From Phycisphaerae bacterium (lineage in GTDB: Bacteria; Planctomycetota; Phycisphaerae; UBA1845), in NCBI GenBank assembly GCA_016929015.1, contig JAFGJQ010000074.1, positions 1 through 38,316 on the forward strand: DNA of 38,316 nt, in the 5' to 3' direction. Below, in pieces: positions 11,713-19,389 of this stretch. Under the pieces are notes generated by a model. It saw only the letters and a program-made list of their open reading frames with translations, was not told where the DNA came from and ran no database searches. Position 1 is the stretch's first letter. Each line of letters opens with the position of its first letter. The position numbers were made by a program, and so were the translations under genes.

Positions 11713-13400
11713 GCCCCCCCGCCAGGGGGTGCCTCCGTGCCTTCTTCCCACCCATACTTCGCCGCGATCGGCATTCGCCGGCCGGTGCCGAACGCGCGGG
11801 TGGTGACTTTCAGGCCCACCGCCGCCTGCTTGCGCTTGTACTCGTTTACGTCGACTTTGCGGATTACGTCTTTTACCACGGCCGGCTCGAAGCCGCGGGC
11901 GGCGATCTCATCCGCCGACAGCTCCTCCTCCACGTACAGCCGCAGGATGGCGTCCAGCAGGTCATAGGGCGGCAGGCTGTCCTGGTCGGTCTGGTTCGGC
12001 CGAAGCTCCGCGGAGGGCGGCTTGGTGATGCTGCTGTCCGGAATGATCTCGCGGCCGGCCTTGTGGTTGATGTAGCGGGCCAGATCGTACACCATCGTCT
12101 TGGGCACGTCGGAGATGACGGCCAATCCGCCGCACATGTCCCCGTAGAGTGTGCAGTAACCCACCGCCAGCTCGCTCTTGTTACCCGTGGTCAGCAGCAG
12201 CCAGCCGAACTTGTTGGACAGCGACATCAGCACGTTGCCCCGGACGCGGGCCTGGATGTTCTCCTCGGTTACGTCCGGTGCCCGGTCGCCAAAGTGCGGC
12301 CGAAGCTCCAACTCGACAGCCGCGTGCATCCGCTCGATGGGAATCACGCGGTGGTCCACGCCCAGGTTCCGGGCCAGGGTGGCCGCGTCGGACAGGCTGT
12401 GGTCGCTGCTGAACCGGGACGGCATGGCCACCGTGTGCACGCGGTCCGGCCCTAGGGCCGCCGCGGCGAGCACGGCCGTCACGGCGGAGTCGATCCCGCC
12501 GGACAGCCCGATCACCACCGCGGAGAATCCGCACTTGTTCACGTAATCGCGGGTGCCCATGACCAGGGCCTCGTACACGCCGGCGACGGGTTCCGGATAC
12601 GGGTGGATCAGCCCGGCCGGGCGGTTGTCCAGGTCCACGATCAGGAGGTCTTCTTCGAAGGCTTTGGCTTGGGCAACGAGGGAGCCGTCCGCGGCGAGCG
12701 CGGCACTCGCCCCGTCGAACAGCAGATCGTCGTTGCCGCCGACCTGGTTCACGTAGACGAGGGGGACGCCGTAACGGACGACTTGCCGCCCGAACAGGTG
12801 TACGCGCTTGGCCTGCTTGTCCACGTAGAAGGGTGAGGCGGACAGGTTCAGCAGCAGCTCGGCGCCCGCGTTGACCAGGGCACGGATGGGGTCGGCGTCG
12901 TAGAGGCGCCGGCCGTCGAGTTGTTCCTGGTTCCAGAGGTCTTCGCAGATGCTGACGCCGACGGGCACCTCTCGCCCGCCCGCGGGAATGCGGGCCACCG
13001 CCAGTTCCGGGCACGGCTGGAAGTACCGCGATTCGTCGAAAACGTCGTACGTCGGCAGCAGATGCTTGCCGTGGTTGGCCACAATCCGCCCTTCGCGGCA
13101 GACGGCCGCGGTGTTCCAGAGGGTCTTCCCTCTGGGCGTCTCGTTTGGCCGGGCGTAGCCGACCACGACGGTCGTGGTTCCGGTCTGCGCGGCAATTCGC
13201 TCCACCGCCGCGAGGTTGTCGCGGATGAAGGCTCTTTTCAGCAGCAGATCGCGGGGCGGATAGCCCAAAACGGCCAGTTCGGGGAAGACGACGAGTTCCG
13301 CGCCTTCCCGCTCTGCATCCCGCACAAACCGGAGGATCTTCCGGCTGTTTCCCTCGATGTCGCCCACCACCGGGTTGGTCTGGGCAAGGGCCACTTTCAT
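11685..13400 (-). CDS. nadE: Glutamine-dependent NAD+ synthetase
   Basis: Last step of NAD biosynthesis: amidates nicotinic acid adenine dinucleotide using ATP and glutamine-derived ammonia. The N-terminal carbon-nitrogen hydrolase (glutaminase) domain has its triad at Glu41 (VVFPELAVLGY), Lys112 (HGKHLLPTYDVFDE) and Cys152 (SICEDLW). The C-terminal synthetase domain has the PP-loop SGGIDS (about residues 300-305), LLTTGNKSELAVGY and the IPDSSITKPPSAELRPNQTD segment. I use ATG at 13400 (MKVALAQTNP), which has AGGATGG upstream, instead of the track start at 13427; the product is about 571 residues. The last ~20 residues, after the usual RMPIAAKY-like end, are a low-complexity tail reading into a short repeat. 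The gene is convergent with the membrane protein upstream and divergent from the ligase gene. Confidence 0.95.
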   Translation of the reverse strand: MKVALAQTNPVVGDIEGNSRKILRFVRDAEREGAELVVFPELAVLGYPPRDLLLKRAFIRDNLAAVERIAAQTGTTTVVVGYARPNETPRGKTLWNTAAVCREGRIVANHGKHLLPTYDVFDESRYFQPCPELAVARIPAGGREVPVGVSICEDLWNQEQLDGRRLYDADPIRALVNAGAELLLNLSASPFYVDKQAKRVHLFGRQVVRYGVPLVYVNQVGGNDDLLFDGASAALAADGSLVAQAKAFEEDLLIVDLDNRPAGLIHPYPEPVAGVYEALVMGTRDYVNKCGFSAVVIGLSGGIDSAVTAVLAAAALGPDRVHTVAMPSRFSSDHSLSDAATLARNLGVDHRVIPIERMHAAVELELRPHFGDRAPDVTEENIQARVRGNVLMSLSNKFGWLLLTTGNKSELAVGYCTLYGDMCGGLAVISDVPKTMVYDLARYINHKAGREIIPDSSITKPPSAELRPNQTDQDSLPPYDLLDAILRLYVEEELSADEIAARGFEPAVVKDVIRKVDVNEYKRKQAAVGLKVTTRAFGTGRRMPIAAKYGWEEGTEAPPGGGASQRHKGTK

Positions 13401-13516
13401 GGATTGCCATCCTGTGCTCGCGTTCACCGCGACGGGTAGATTCTACGCCCAATGGGCCGTGGGGGACACGGGAGGGGCGTCTGAGGCATGTGCGGCGGAG
13501 GTCGGCGCATAAGAAA

Positions 13517-13587
13517 GGCCAACGGCGTCCTTCCATTGTTCGGGCCGGAGAGGGGATTGCAGAGGAAGGACTTTGTTGCCGTTGGCC
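13517..13587 (+). ncRNA. Candidate structured RNA: long interrupted hairpin
   Basis: GGCCAACGGC (13517-13526) pairs perfectly with GCCGTTGGCC (13578-13587). Inside it TCCTTCC (13528-13534) pairs perfectly with GGAAGGA (13564-13570), leaving a 1x7 internal loop and a 29-base apical region. Seventeen nested base pairs over 71 bases is much more than expected by chance. The strand shown is arbitrary, since the stem folds on both. I checked it against small SRP RNA, 6S, tmRNA and RNase P signatures and found no match. Confidence 0.45.
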
Positions 13588-13597
13588 CTGTCTTGGG

Positions 13598-13629
13598 ATC
13601 GTTAACGCCCCGGCACGGCCGGGAACGAT
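13598..13629 (+). ncRNA. Bulged hairpin, second element of the candidate structured RNA
   Basis: ATCGTT (13598-13603) pairs with AACGAT (13624-13629), and CCCGGC (13609-13614) with GCCGGG (13618-13623), closing a 3-base loop. A 5-base bulge (AACGC) interrupts the 5' side only. It begins 11 bases after the larger hairpin, so the two could belong to one RNA. It could also be a terminator for a short transcript, though no T-tract follows on either strand. Confidence 0.4.
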
Positions 13630-13745
13630 ACTCTCAAGGTCTCCGTTAGCATCTTAGTCAGGCACGGGGGGAAAAGTCAGGTGAGAATCTTCCCCACGCG
13701 CGGTTTTCGTCGTGAGCGATCCGTGTCGTTTTCGGCCGCTCTTGC

Positions 13746-13772
13746 GTCGGGCCGTTTGGATGCGGCCCCGAC
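13746..13772 (+). ncRNA. Hairpin GTCGGGCCG / CGGCCC(C)GAC
   Basis: GTCGGGCCG (13746-13754) pairs with CGGCCC and GAC (13763-13768, 13770-13772) with one bulged C and an 8-base loop, giving nine pairs. It stands six bases before the next hairpin. Its function is unknown; it may be part of a longer structured RNA or leader. Confidence 0.35.
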
Positions 13773-13778
13773 CAGGGA

Positions 13779-13805
13779 TGCCCATCCGACGCTCGGATCA
13801 GGGCA
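13779..13805 (+). ncRNA. Hairpin TGCCC-ATCCGA / TCGGAT-(CA)-GGGCA
   Basis: TGCCCATCCGA (13779-13789) pairs with TCGGAT (13793-13798) and GGGCA (13801-13805), with a 3-base loop (CGC) and a 2-base CA bulge, giving eleven pairs. With the preceding hairpin it makes a tandem pair resembling stacked RNA helices. No known RNA family was recognised. Confidence 0.4.
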
Positions 13806-14026
13806 GGTCGGGAACCCTCCGGCCGGCTCCACGTGTTGGTCGTAGCATTTTCCGTGCCTATGCCAACTACCTTCTCGGGCCGTTCGTTTGTGCCGTTTCT
13901 CGCGCGATATCTCTCTGCCGGGCGCCGCGCTCGCCTTTTGGCGCGTGTCTGGAATGAGGTATTTCTCGTAGCCGGATGCGAAATGTTCAGCGCGGCAGGT
14001 GTTGCGAGGGGGGGGGCGACAAAATG

Positions 14027-14058
14027 GGGGATCCGAGCTCGCCGTTACTCGGATCCCC
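14027..14058 (+). ncRNA. Perfect 11-bp hairpin in the ligase leader
   Basis: GGGGATCCGAG (14027-14037) and CTCGGATCCCC (14048-14058) are perfect inverted repeats around a 10-base loop, about 115-145 bases upstream of the chosen ligase start. The 3' side is followed by GTTTCAGG, not a T-tract, so an intrinsic terminator is possible but not typical. It is the strongest single stem in the region. Confidence 0.5.
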
Positions 14059-14063
14059 GTTTC

Positions 14064-14129
14064 AGGCTGTTCGCTCTTTCGAGCAAAGACCCACAGCCTC
14101 TGCGGCGATCATCGACGGCGGGGTGGGTC
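14064..14129 (+). promoter_or_regulatory. Mutually exclusive stems in the ligase leader (possible RNA switch)
   Basis: AGGCTGT (14064-14070) can pair with ACAGCCT (14093-14099), enclosing a second stem GCTC/GAGC (14073-14076, 14081-14084). Alternatively GACCCAC (14088-14094) can pair with GTGGGTC (14123-14129). The two pairings share bases 14093-14094 and compete for the same segment, as in attenuators and riboswitches. The element ends about 43 bases before the ligase start. No known riboswitch consensus fits; regulation is inference. Confidence 0.35.
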
Positions 14130-14171
14130 ACCTTTAGCTACCCATTGGTTCAGGTGTTACGGGCGGGGTCG

Positions 14172-16643
14172 ATGGTTGCGCGGCCTGTCCCCCGGGCGTG
14201 TTATCGGGCGTATCGAAAACCCGACGGGTTTGGGCTACTCTCTTCGGTCATCGTGGCACGCGTGTTGGAAACCATCGCGTTGTTTGTCCTTCTGGCCGTC
14301 GTCGGCCTGCGCCCGTTGATCGGCGAGACCTACGACTCGGCCGGTTCGCCCTTCACGTATCCGGGCGGGGGTCTGGCGGATCCCTCGCCGGTCCGAACGC
14401 TCGTGATCGACTGCGTGATTCTGGCGGCGGCCGGGCTCTGGTTGGCGGCCCGGGCCATCGGTCCGCGTGTCCGATACCGCCGAACGGGGCTGGAGTATGG
14501 GTTTATCGTGGTCGCGATTGCGGCGGCGGTGTCCTGCTTCTTCGCCGGCAACCAGCGATTGGCCGTCAACGCCTCCGTGGACTGGCTGGCCATGCCGGTT
14601 CTGGCCGTCACCCTGACGCAGCTTGTGCGCCGGCCCTGGCAGGTGCGCCTGACCCTTTGCGTGATTCTGGCGTCCGCGGCAGCGAATGCCGGGCAGTGCC
14701 TGTACCAGAAGCTCGTCAGTTTCGAAGAGACCAGCCGGGACTACTACGAACATCGTGTGGACATATGGGCCCATCAGGGCGTGGCGCTGGATTCGCCGCA
14801 GGTTGAGGCGTTTGAGCGACGGCTGGCCGCCCAAGAGGCATCGGGCTACACGTGGCACAGCAATGTGGCCGGGGCGTACCTGGTGCTGGCGGCCTTTGCG
14901 GGCCTGGGGCTGGCGGTCGGCAAGTGGTGTAACTCCGCGGCTTCGGCGGGGTATGGGACGCCCGCGAAGGCGGACACTCGAGTCGGCAAGCGGGGTCGAG
15001 CGGACACGGCGGGCGCCGTGGGCAGGGCTGCGGCGAAGCCGGCGGGGCCGCCCTTTCGGCAGATATTCGCTGTTGCCACGGGGTTGCTTGCCTTCGGCGT
15101 GCTGGCGGTCACCGTCACGACGGGAAGCCTGGGCGCGTTTTTGGCAATCGGGGCCGTGGCCGTGCTGGGTGCGGCCGTCGAGTTGCTGGGGCGCTGGATT
15201 CGTCGGCACCGTCGGCTTGCGTTCGGGTTGGGATGGTCTTGCGCAGTGGGGGCGGTGGCGGCCGTGGTAACGCACGGCGTGGTTCGGGGGTCGCTACCGG
15301 GCGCATCGCTGAGTTTTCGTTGGCAGTACTGGACGGCCAGCGTGCGGATGATTGCGGATCATCCTCTGACCGGGGTCGGCATGGAGAACTTCGGCCGGCA
15401 TTACGTGAGGTACAAGCCCATCGAGAGTCCGGAGGAGGTGAAGAACCCGCACAACTTCCTCGTTTCGGCCGCGGCAGATTGGGGGCTGCCCGGACTGGCC
15501 GGCGTTGTGTTGATGCTGGTCGGCGGGTCGTGGGTGTTGAGCCGGCCGACGCCGTACGATGCCCGTTCGCCCGGCTTTCCGGATGAGTCCGGTGGACCGA
15601 TGTCTCCCACCGGCCGCCCCTGGGTCTGGGGGCTTCTGCTGATTCTGGGCATCTTCGGTCCCCGCGTGTTTCTCCTGGAGAGCGATCTGTTCTACTATCG
15701 CGTCTGGTCCACAGTGTTTCCGCTGCTGTTCTGGGCATGCGCGTTCTCCGTGGCGGCGCTGGAAACGAACATCTTCACCCAGTTTCAGGACGAGCCGCTG
15801 CCGCGGCTGCCGCTGATGCTGAACTGCGGCCTGCTGGCGTTTCTGATTTCTGACCTGGTGAATTTTTCGCTTCTTGTGCCGTCCACACTCACCACGTTCT
15901 TCGCGTTGATGGGAGTGGCGGCGGCGGTGCGGGCGCCGGTGGAGCCGGCCGGCGTGTGCAAGCGCTCGGTTCGCTGGTTGCCGGCCGTGTTGTGTTTCGT
16001 GGGGTTGGTCTTGCTGGTGGGGTTCGTGGTTCGCCCGGTCGCGCGGGCGCGGGTCCATCTGGCGGATGCGCGACGGCAACTGCCCATGGATCCTGCGCTG
16101 GACCTGGCGCAGCAACCGACCTACCAGTCCTACGCGCAGGCCGCGGAGGCGGATGTGCTGGATCCGACGGCCCCGGCTGAGCTGGCTCGCTTCGCCATTG
16201 CCTATGCGGAAATGGCCGGCGGTCGTCGATCGGCCCTCACGGCGGCGGTTGCGCGGCTTGAATCGGCGTTGGATCGCGATCCGCTCTGGCTGCGGCTGTG
16301 GAGAGATCTGGTCCACGCCCGGACGGCCCTGGCGGAGGCTGCTGCGGACCCGGCCGCATACGTCCAGGCTGTGGCGGCCGCGCAACGGGTCGTCGAGTTG
16401 TACCCCACGTCGCCGGACGACTACGAGCGTCTCGGCGATGCTTATGCTTCCGTTCTCATTGAGCCGGAATCGCCGGTTCGCGACGCACGCGAGTGTGCCA
16501 TCGAGGCGTACGAACACGCCTTGGCACTTGATGACGCCCGCCCGGAGTGGGAGGTGGTTCAGCGCTTCAGCGTCCGCAAGCGAGAGGCCATTCAGGAGAA
16601 GGTGGACAAGCTGAGACAGGCGGCGAGTACGCGCCCGGATTGA
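14172..16643 (+). CDS. O-antigen ligase-like (Wzy_C family) membrane protein with helical C-terminal region
   Basis: Probably an integral inner-membrane enzyme of the O-antigen ligase/polymerase family, which transfers or polymerises lipid-linked glycans at the periplasmic face. I start it at ATG 14172 (MVARPVPRACYRAYR), giving about 823 residues; the upstream part of the track ORF does not look like protein. About ten or more hydrophobic segments fill residues 25-600. The Wzy_C hallmark is visible: SLSFRWQYWTASVRMIADHP, then LTGVGMENFGRHY and KNPHNFLVSAAADWGLPGL, with the conserved Arg, Gly-Xaa-Gly and His-Asn residues. The last ~200 residues are soluble, Ala-rich and helical, resembling TPR repeats (AAQRVVELYPTSPDDYERLGDAY). 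No other glycan gene is adjacent. Substrate unknown. Confidence 0.8.
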   Translation: MVARPVPRACYRAYRKPDGFGLLSSVIVARVLETIALFVLLAVVGLRPLIGETYDSAGSPFTYPGGGLADPSPVRTLVIDCVILAAAGLWLAARAIGPRVRYRRTGLEYGFIVVAIAAAVSCFFAGNQRLAVNASVDWLAMPVLAVTLTQLVRRPWQVRLTLCVILASAAANAGQCLYQKLVSFEETSRDYYEHRVDIWAHQGVALDSPQVEAFERRLAAQEASGYTWHSNVAGAYLVLAAFAGLGLAVGKWCNSAASAGYGTPAKADTRVGKRGRADTAGAVGRAAAKPAGPPFRQIFAVATGLLAFGVLAVTVTTGSLGAFLAIGAVAVLGAAVELLGRWIRRHRRLAFGLGWSCAVGAVAAVVTHGVVRGSLPGASLSFRWQYWTASVRMIADHPLTGVGMENFGRHYVRYKPIESPEEVKNPHNFLVSAAADWGLPGLAGVVLMLVGGSWVLSRPTPYDARSPGFPDESGGPMSPTGRPWVWGLLLILGIFGPRVFLLESDLFYYRVWSTVFPLLFWACAFSVAALETNIFTQFQDEPLPRLPLMLNCGLLAFLISDLVNFSLLVPSTLTTFFALMGVAAAVRAPVEPAGVCKRSVRWLPAVLCFVGLVLLVGFVVRPVARARVHLADARRQLPMDPALDLAQQPTYQSYAQAAEADVLDPTAPAELARFAIAYAEMAGGRRSALTAAVARLESALDRDPLWLRLWRDLVHARTALAEAAADPAAYVQAVAAAQRVVELYPTSPDDYERLGDAYASVLIEPESPVRDARECAIEAYEHALALDDARPEWEVVQRFSVRKREAIQEKVDKLRQAASTRPD

Positions 16644-16676
16644 GGACAGGGGGACGGGTGTACCGGCCTCATCGAC

Positions 16677-16707
16677 TTGACGGGGGTGTACCTGCATGGG
16701 GTACACT
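16677..16707 (+). promoter_or_regulatory. Promoter candidate with overlapping palindrome upstream of the DUF6599 gene
   Basis: TTGACG (16677-16682) and TACACT (16702-16707) form a plausible -35/-10 pair, but the 19-base spacer is longer than ideal. The -10 lies in a perfect palindrome, GTGTACC (16686-16692) and GGTACAC (16700-16706) separated by seven bases, which a dimeric repressor could use to block it. A further GGTGTACC copy occurs at about 16657. It would drive the DUF6599-DUF362-polyferredoxin-reductase locus. Confidence 0.4.
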
Positions 16708-16754
16708 TTGTCGCTGCGGGCCTGTTGACTCGAAACGACGGACGGACATCCACC

Positions 16755-18221
16755 ATGCCTACGTTCTTCGGACGCCGGTATATGAGACCGCCGGCGCGGG
16801 TCTCCGCGCGTGAGAAAGGGATCGGCGGGCTCGTTCTGCTCGTCGCGGCGGCCATCGTGGTGGCGTGCGGGGTTGTGACGATCCGCGAGAGCACGCCGCT
16901 CTTTGAGATTGCCCCCGGCAACGAGAAAGTCTCTCCCAACCGTGAGCTTCTCGTCGCGCAGCGGATGATGCCCGCGCTGGGGACGGCCGGCTGGTCGGAC
17001 GCGCGGGCGATCCAGGTGGACCCCTCCGACGTGCCGGATGCCCCGCCGGCGGCCCGGGACGTGGATCGCGTGTTCACCGGCCGCTACGAGAACCTTGCGG
17101 ACGTGGCGCAACAGGTGCGGGTGACCATCTACGACGCCGGCACTCCGGAGAATGCACTCGGGCTGTTTACCGAATCGCGGCCGGCGGAGTCGGAGTCGTT
17201 GGCCGTCGGGTGCGGCGGCTGGCGCACGCAGACCGGCGGGGGGTTCTGGGCAGGCCGGTACTGCACCCGATTCGATCGCTCCACGGTGACGGAAACAGAC
17301 CCGACGATTCAGACCATCGCGGACGCATTGGCGGGCGTGCAGTTGCGCTACGGTCCTGCGCCCGCCGAGCCTTCATTGACGGAGGCAAAGGAAGACTCGT
17401 TGCTGCCGGCGATCGATCTGGCCGGGTGGGGCGAGGCGATGGGGCTCCGCGTTTACACGCCGGAAGACCTGTGGGAGAAGATCGATGGCCGGGCGGACCT
17501 GTACCTGGCCTTCCACATGGTGCGCATGGTGTTCGGCACGTACAGCGACAGCCGCGATCCGGGAAACTACATCGACGTGTACTGGTACGACATGGGCACG
17601 CCGGACAATGCCTTCGGCATCTATCGTGCGGAGATGAGCAGCGAACCGCGGTCCGTCGACGTCGGGCGCGAAGGATATGCGACGCCGGGCGGCGTGTTTT
17701 TCTGGAAGGGCGGGAGTTACGTGCGGGTGGAAGCGTCGGACGGCTCGCAGGAGCTGGCCGATGTGGCGCTGGCCGCTGCGCGTGCCGTGGCTCAGGTGGT
17801 GCCGGATGCCGACCGTCGGCTTTGGGCGGACGACCTGCTTCCGGAGGAAAATCGGGTTGCCGGCAGCTTCGGCTACGAGGCGACGGACGCTTTCAGCCTG
17901 GGTTTTCTGGACGACGTTTTCCGTGCGGAGTACCAGGCGGGCGATGCCACGTACACGACGTTCGTTCATCGGGCGAAGGATGAGGTTGCGGCCCGGGCGA
18001 CGTTCGACGCCTACGCGGCGTTTTTCCAGGAGCACGGCCAGTTGTTCAAACGCCAGACGCGAGAAGGATTCGACCTGGTCGTGGGGGAAGTCGGGGGAGT
18101 CGTGGACGCCGTGGTCGTGGTGAAGAACTACCTGGGCGGCGTCAGCGGGACGGGCGACGCGGCCTTGGCCGAGGAGAAGGTGGTAGCGTTTGCGCAGACG
18201 TTGGTGTCCGAGGCGAACTGA
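16755..18221 (+). CDS. DUF6599-like membrane-anchored protein with internal duplication
   Basis: Uncharacterised protein of about 488 residues. One N-terminal transmembrane anchor (GGLVLLVAAAIVVACGVV, about residues 24-42) should leave the rest outside the cytoplasm. The exported part contains two copies of a related domain: YDAGTPENALGLFTESRPAE matches YDMGTPDNAFGIYRAEMSSE, and GGGFWAGRYCTRFD matches GVFFWKGGSYVRVEASD. The layout resembles the DUF6599 family, which I recall beside DUF362 and ferredoxin genes. I chose ATG 16755 (MPTFFGRRYM) instead of the track start at 16677, because the earlier sequence overlaps a promoter-like element. DUF362 follows 25 bases later, so these genes are probably an operon. 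Biochemical role unknown. Confidence 0.75.
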   Translation: MPTFFGRRYMRPPARVSAREKGIGGLVLLVAAAIVVACGVVTIRESTPLFEIAPGNEKVSPNRELLVAQRMMPALGTAGWSDARAIQVDPSDVPDAPPAARDVDRVFTGRYENLADVAQQVRVTIYDAGTPENALGLFTESRPAESESLAVGCGGWRTQTGGGFWAGRYCTRFDRSTVTETDPTIQTIADALAGVQLRYGPAPAEPSLTEAKEDSLLPAIDLAGWGEAMGLRVYTPEDLWEKIDGRADLYLAFHMVRMVFGTYSDSRDPGNYIDVYWYDMGTPDNAFGIYRAEMSSEPRSVDVGREGYATPGGVFFWKGGSYVRVEASDGSQELADVALAAARAVAQVVPDADRRLWADDLLPEENRVAGSFGYEATDAFSLGFLDDVFRAEYQAGDATYTTFVHRAKDEVAARATFDAYAAFFQEHGQLFKRQTREGFDLVVGEVGGVVDAVVVVKNYLGGVSGTGDAALAEEKVVAFAQTLVSEAN

Positions 18222-18246
18222 GCGCGGACCGAAGAGGAAGTGCCCG

Positions 18247-19389
18247 ATGGCGGAATCGCAGCCAACCGAAACCGGCCTGTCCCGCCGCGAGTTTCTGCGT
18301 CGCGGGGGCGCCACTTTGATCGCCGCCGGTGCGGCCACGGGCGGGGCGCTTTGGCTGTATGACCCCACCGGCAAGGCGGGGCTCCGCCAGCCGTCGCCGC
18401 AGCGATTGCCGAATTACTTCGCGAGCGTGGACTATCCCGTGTCCGCGCCGCGGATCAGCATCGCCCGGGGAGGCGCCCTCGATCCGCAGACCGTCGAGAA
18501 GATGGTGCGGTCGGCCGTTGGCGGCCTGAATGGGGGTCCGGGATTGTCGCGCTTCATCCGCAAGGGCGACGTGGTGCTTCTCAAGCCGAACGTCGGGTTT
18601 GAGCGGGCGCCGCAGTTTGCCGCCACGACCAACCCGGATGTGGTGCGCGCGGTCATCCGCCTCTGCCGCGAGGCGGGCGCGTCGGAAGTGCTGGTGGCGG
18701 ACAACCCCATCGAGGCGGCGCCCAACTGTTTTGCGCGGTCGGGGATCCAGGACGCGGCGCAGCGTGGGGGGGCCAGGGTGCTGATCCCGGCAAACGTCTA
18801 CTTCACGCCGCTGGCCATTCGCGAGCCGAATCCGGACGGCACGCCGCACCAGCCGGACCCGGCGCAGCATGAGGCGCTCGGCACCTGGCCTGTGTTCTGG
18901 GAGCCGTTGCGAGAGGCGAACAAGGTCATCGGCATCCCGGTCATCAAGGACCACAGTCTCTGCTACGCGTCAATGGGGTTGAAGAACTGGTACGGGCTGT
19001 TGGGCGGCCGGCGGAACCAGTTTCATCAGGCCATCCACGACATCATCAGCGACCTGGGCCTCATGCTGAGCCCCACCCTCACGATCGTGGACGGCACGAG
19101 GGTCATGATGAGAAACGGCCCCACCGGCGGCAGCCTCTCGGATGTTCGGGACGGCAACACCATCGTGGCGAGTGTGGACCCGCTCGCCTGCGATGCGTGG
19201 TGCTACGAGAACCTGCTGGAGCGTGACCCGGCTGCCCTGCGCTACCTGGACCTGGCCCAGGAGAAGTTCGGCGCGCAGGAGGCCGGCCCGCGGAGCTACG
19301 CGGAGGCCGGGCGATTCGGCACACGACACTGGACGGATTACAGGAATCGCGGGCTGATCGTGGAAACCGTTGTACGGAGCGGCGCATGA
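18247..19389 (+). CDS. TAT-exported DUF362 domain protein
   Basis: Protein of about 380 residues starting at ATG 18247, with GAGGAAG as ribosome-binding site; the track start at 18190 is too early. It opens with a twin-arginine signal, LSRREFLRRGG followed by ATLIAAGAATGGALWL, so it should be exported folded, as proteins with cofactors often are. The body has DUF362 landmarks: GDVVLLKPNVGF, TTNPDVVRAVIRLCREAGASEV, VIGIPVIKDHSLCYASMGLKN and TIVDGTRVMM. DUF362 proteins are often associated with iron-sulfur proteins, but their reaction is not established. Its TGA overlaps the ATG of the next gene by four bases (ATGA), indicating translational coupling to the polyferredoxin. Confidence 0.85.
   Translation: MAESQPTETGLSRREFLRRGGATLIAAGAATGGALWLYDPTGKAGLRQPSPQRLPNYFASVDYPVSAPRISIARGGALDPQTVEKMVRSAVGGLNGGPGLSRFIRKGDVVLLKPNVGFERAPQFAATTNPDVVRAVIRLCREAGASEVLVADNPIEAAPNCFARSGIQDAAQRGGARVLIPANVYFTPLAIREPNPDGTPHQPDPAQHEALGTWPVFWEPLREANKVIGIPVIKDHSLCYASMGLKNWYGLLGGRRNQFHQAIHDIISDLGLMLSPTLTIVDGTRVMMRNGPTGGSLSDVRDGNTIVASVDPLACDAWCYENLLERDPAALRYLDLAQEKFGAQEAGPRSYAEAGRFGTRHWTDYRNRGLIVETVVRSGA

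Larger units (their letters stand above)
13401..14171. other. 771-base region without a convincing gene, dense in hairpins
   Basis: No ORF here looks like protein. The track ORF starting at 13833 is read into the real ligase gene, but its first 113 residues are Arg/Ser-rich with no structure and are better explained as leader. The region carries at least six strong inverted repeats, described separately: 13517-13587, 13598-13629, 13746-13772, 13779-13805, 14027-14058 and 14064-14099. It also holds a G9 run at 14008-14016. A small dyad GTAGA-T-TCTAC (13436-13446) lies 36 bases upstream of nadE and could be an operator. The region must contain divergent promoters for nadE and the ligase, though I see no convincing -35/-10 pair. 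Confidence 0.5.

Noticed and set aside
13528-13570. SRP RNA-like GGAAGGA with nearby GCAG
   Set aside because: The GGAA tetraloop and symmetric-loop sequence of small SRP RNA are not in the right order; here GGAAGGA is part of a stem.
13661-13710. Cobalamin-riboswitch-like GGGAA ... GGTGAGAATC segment
   Set aside because: The expected pairing around GGTG and the GCCACTGT box are missing, and no B12 gene is adjacent; only GGGGAA/TTCCCC pairs.
13833-14171. Upstream 113 codons of the ligase ORF in the track
   Set aside because: Composition does not look like protein, and the segment holds strong hairpins and a G9 run; the ligase start was placed at 14172.
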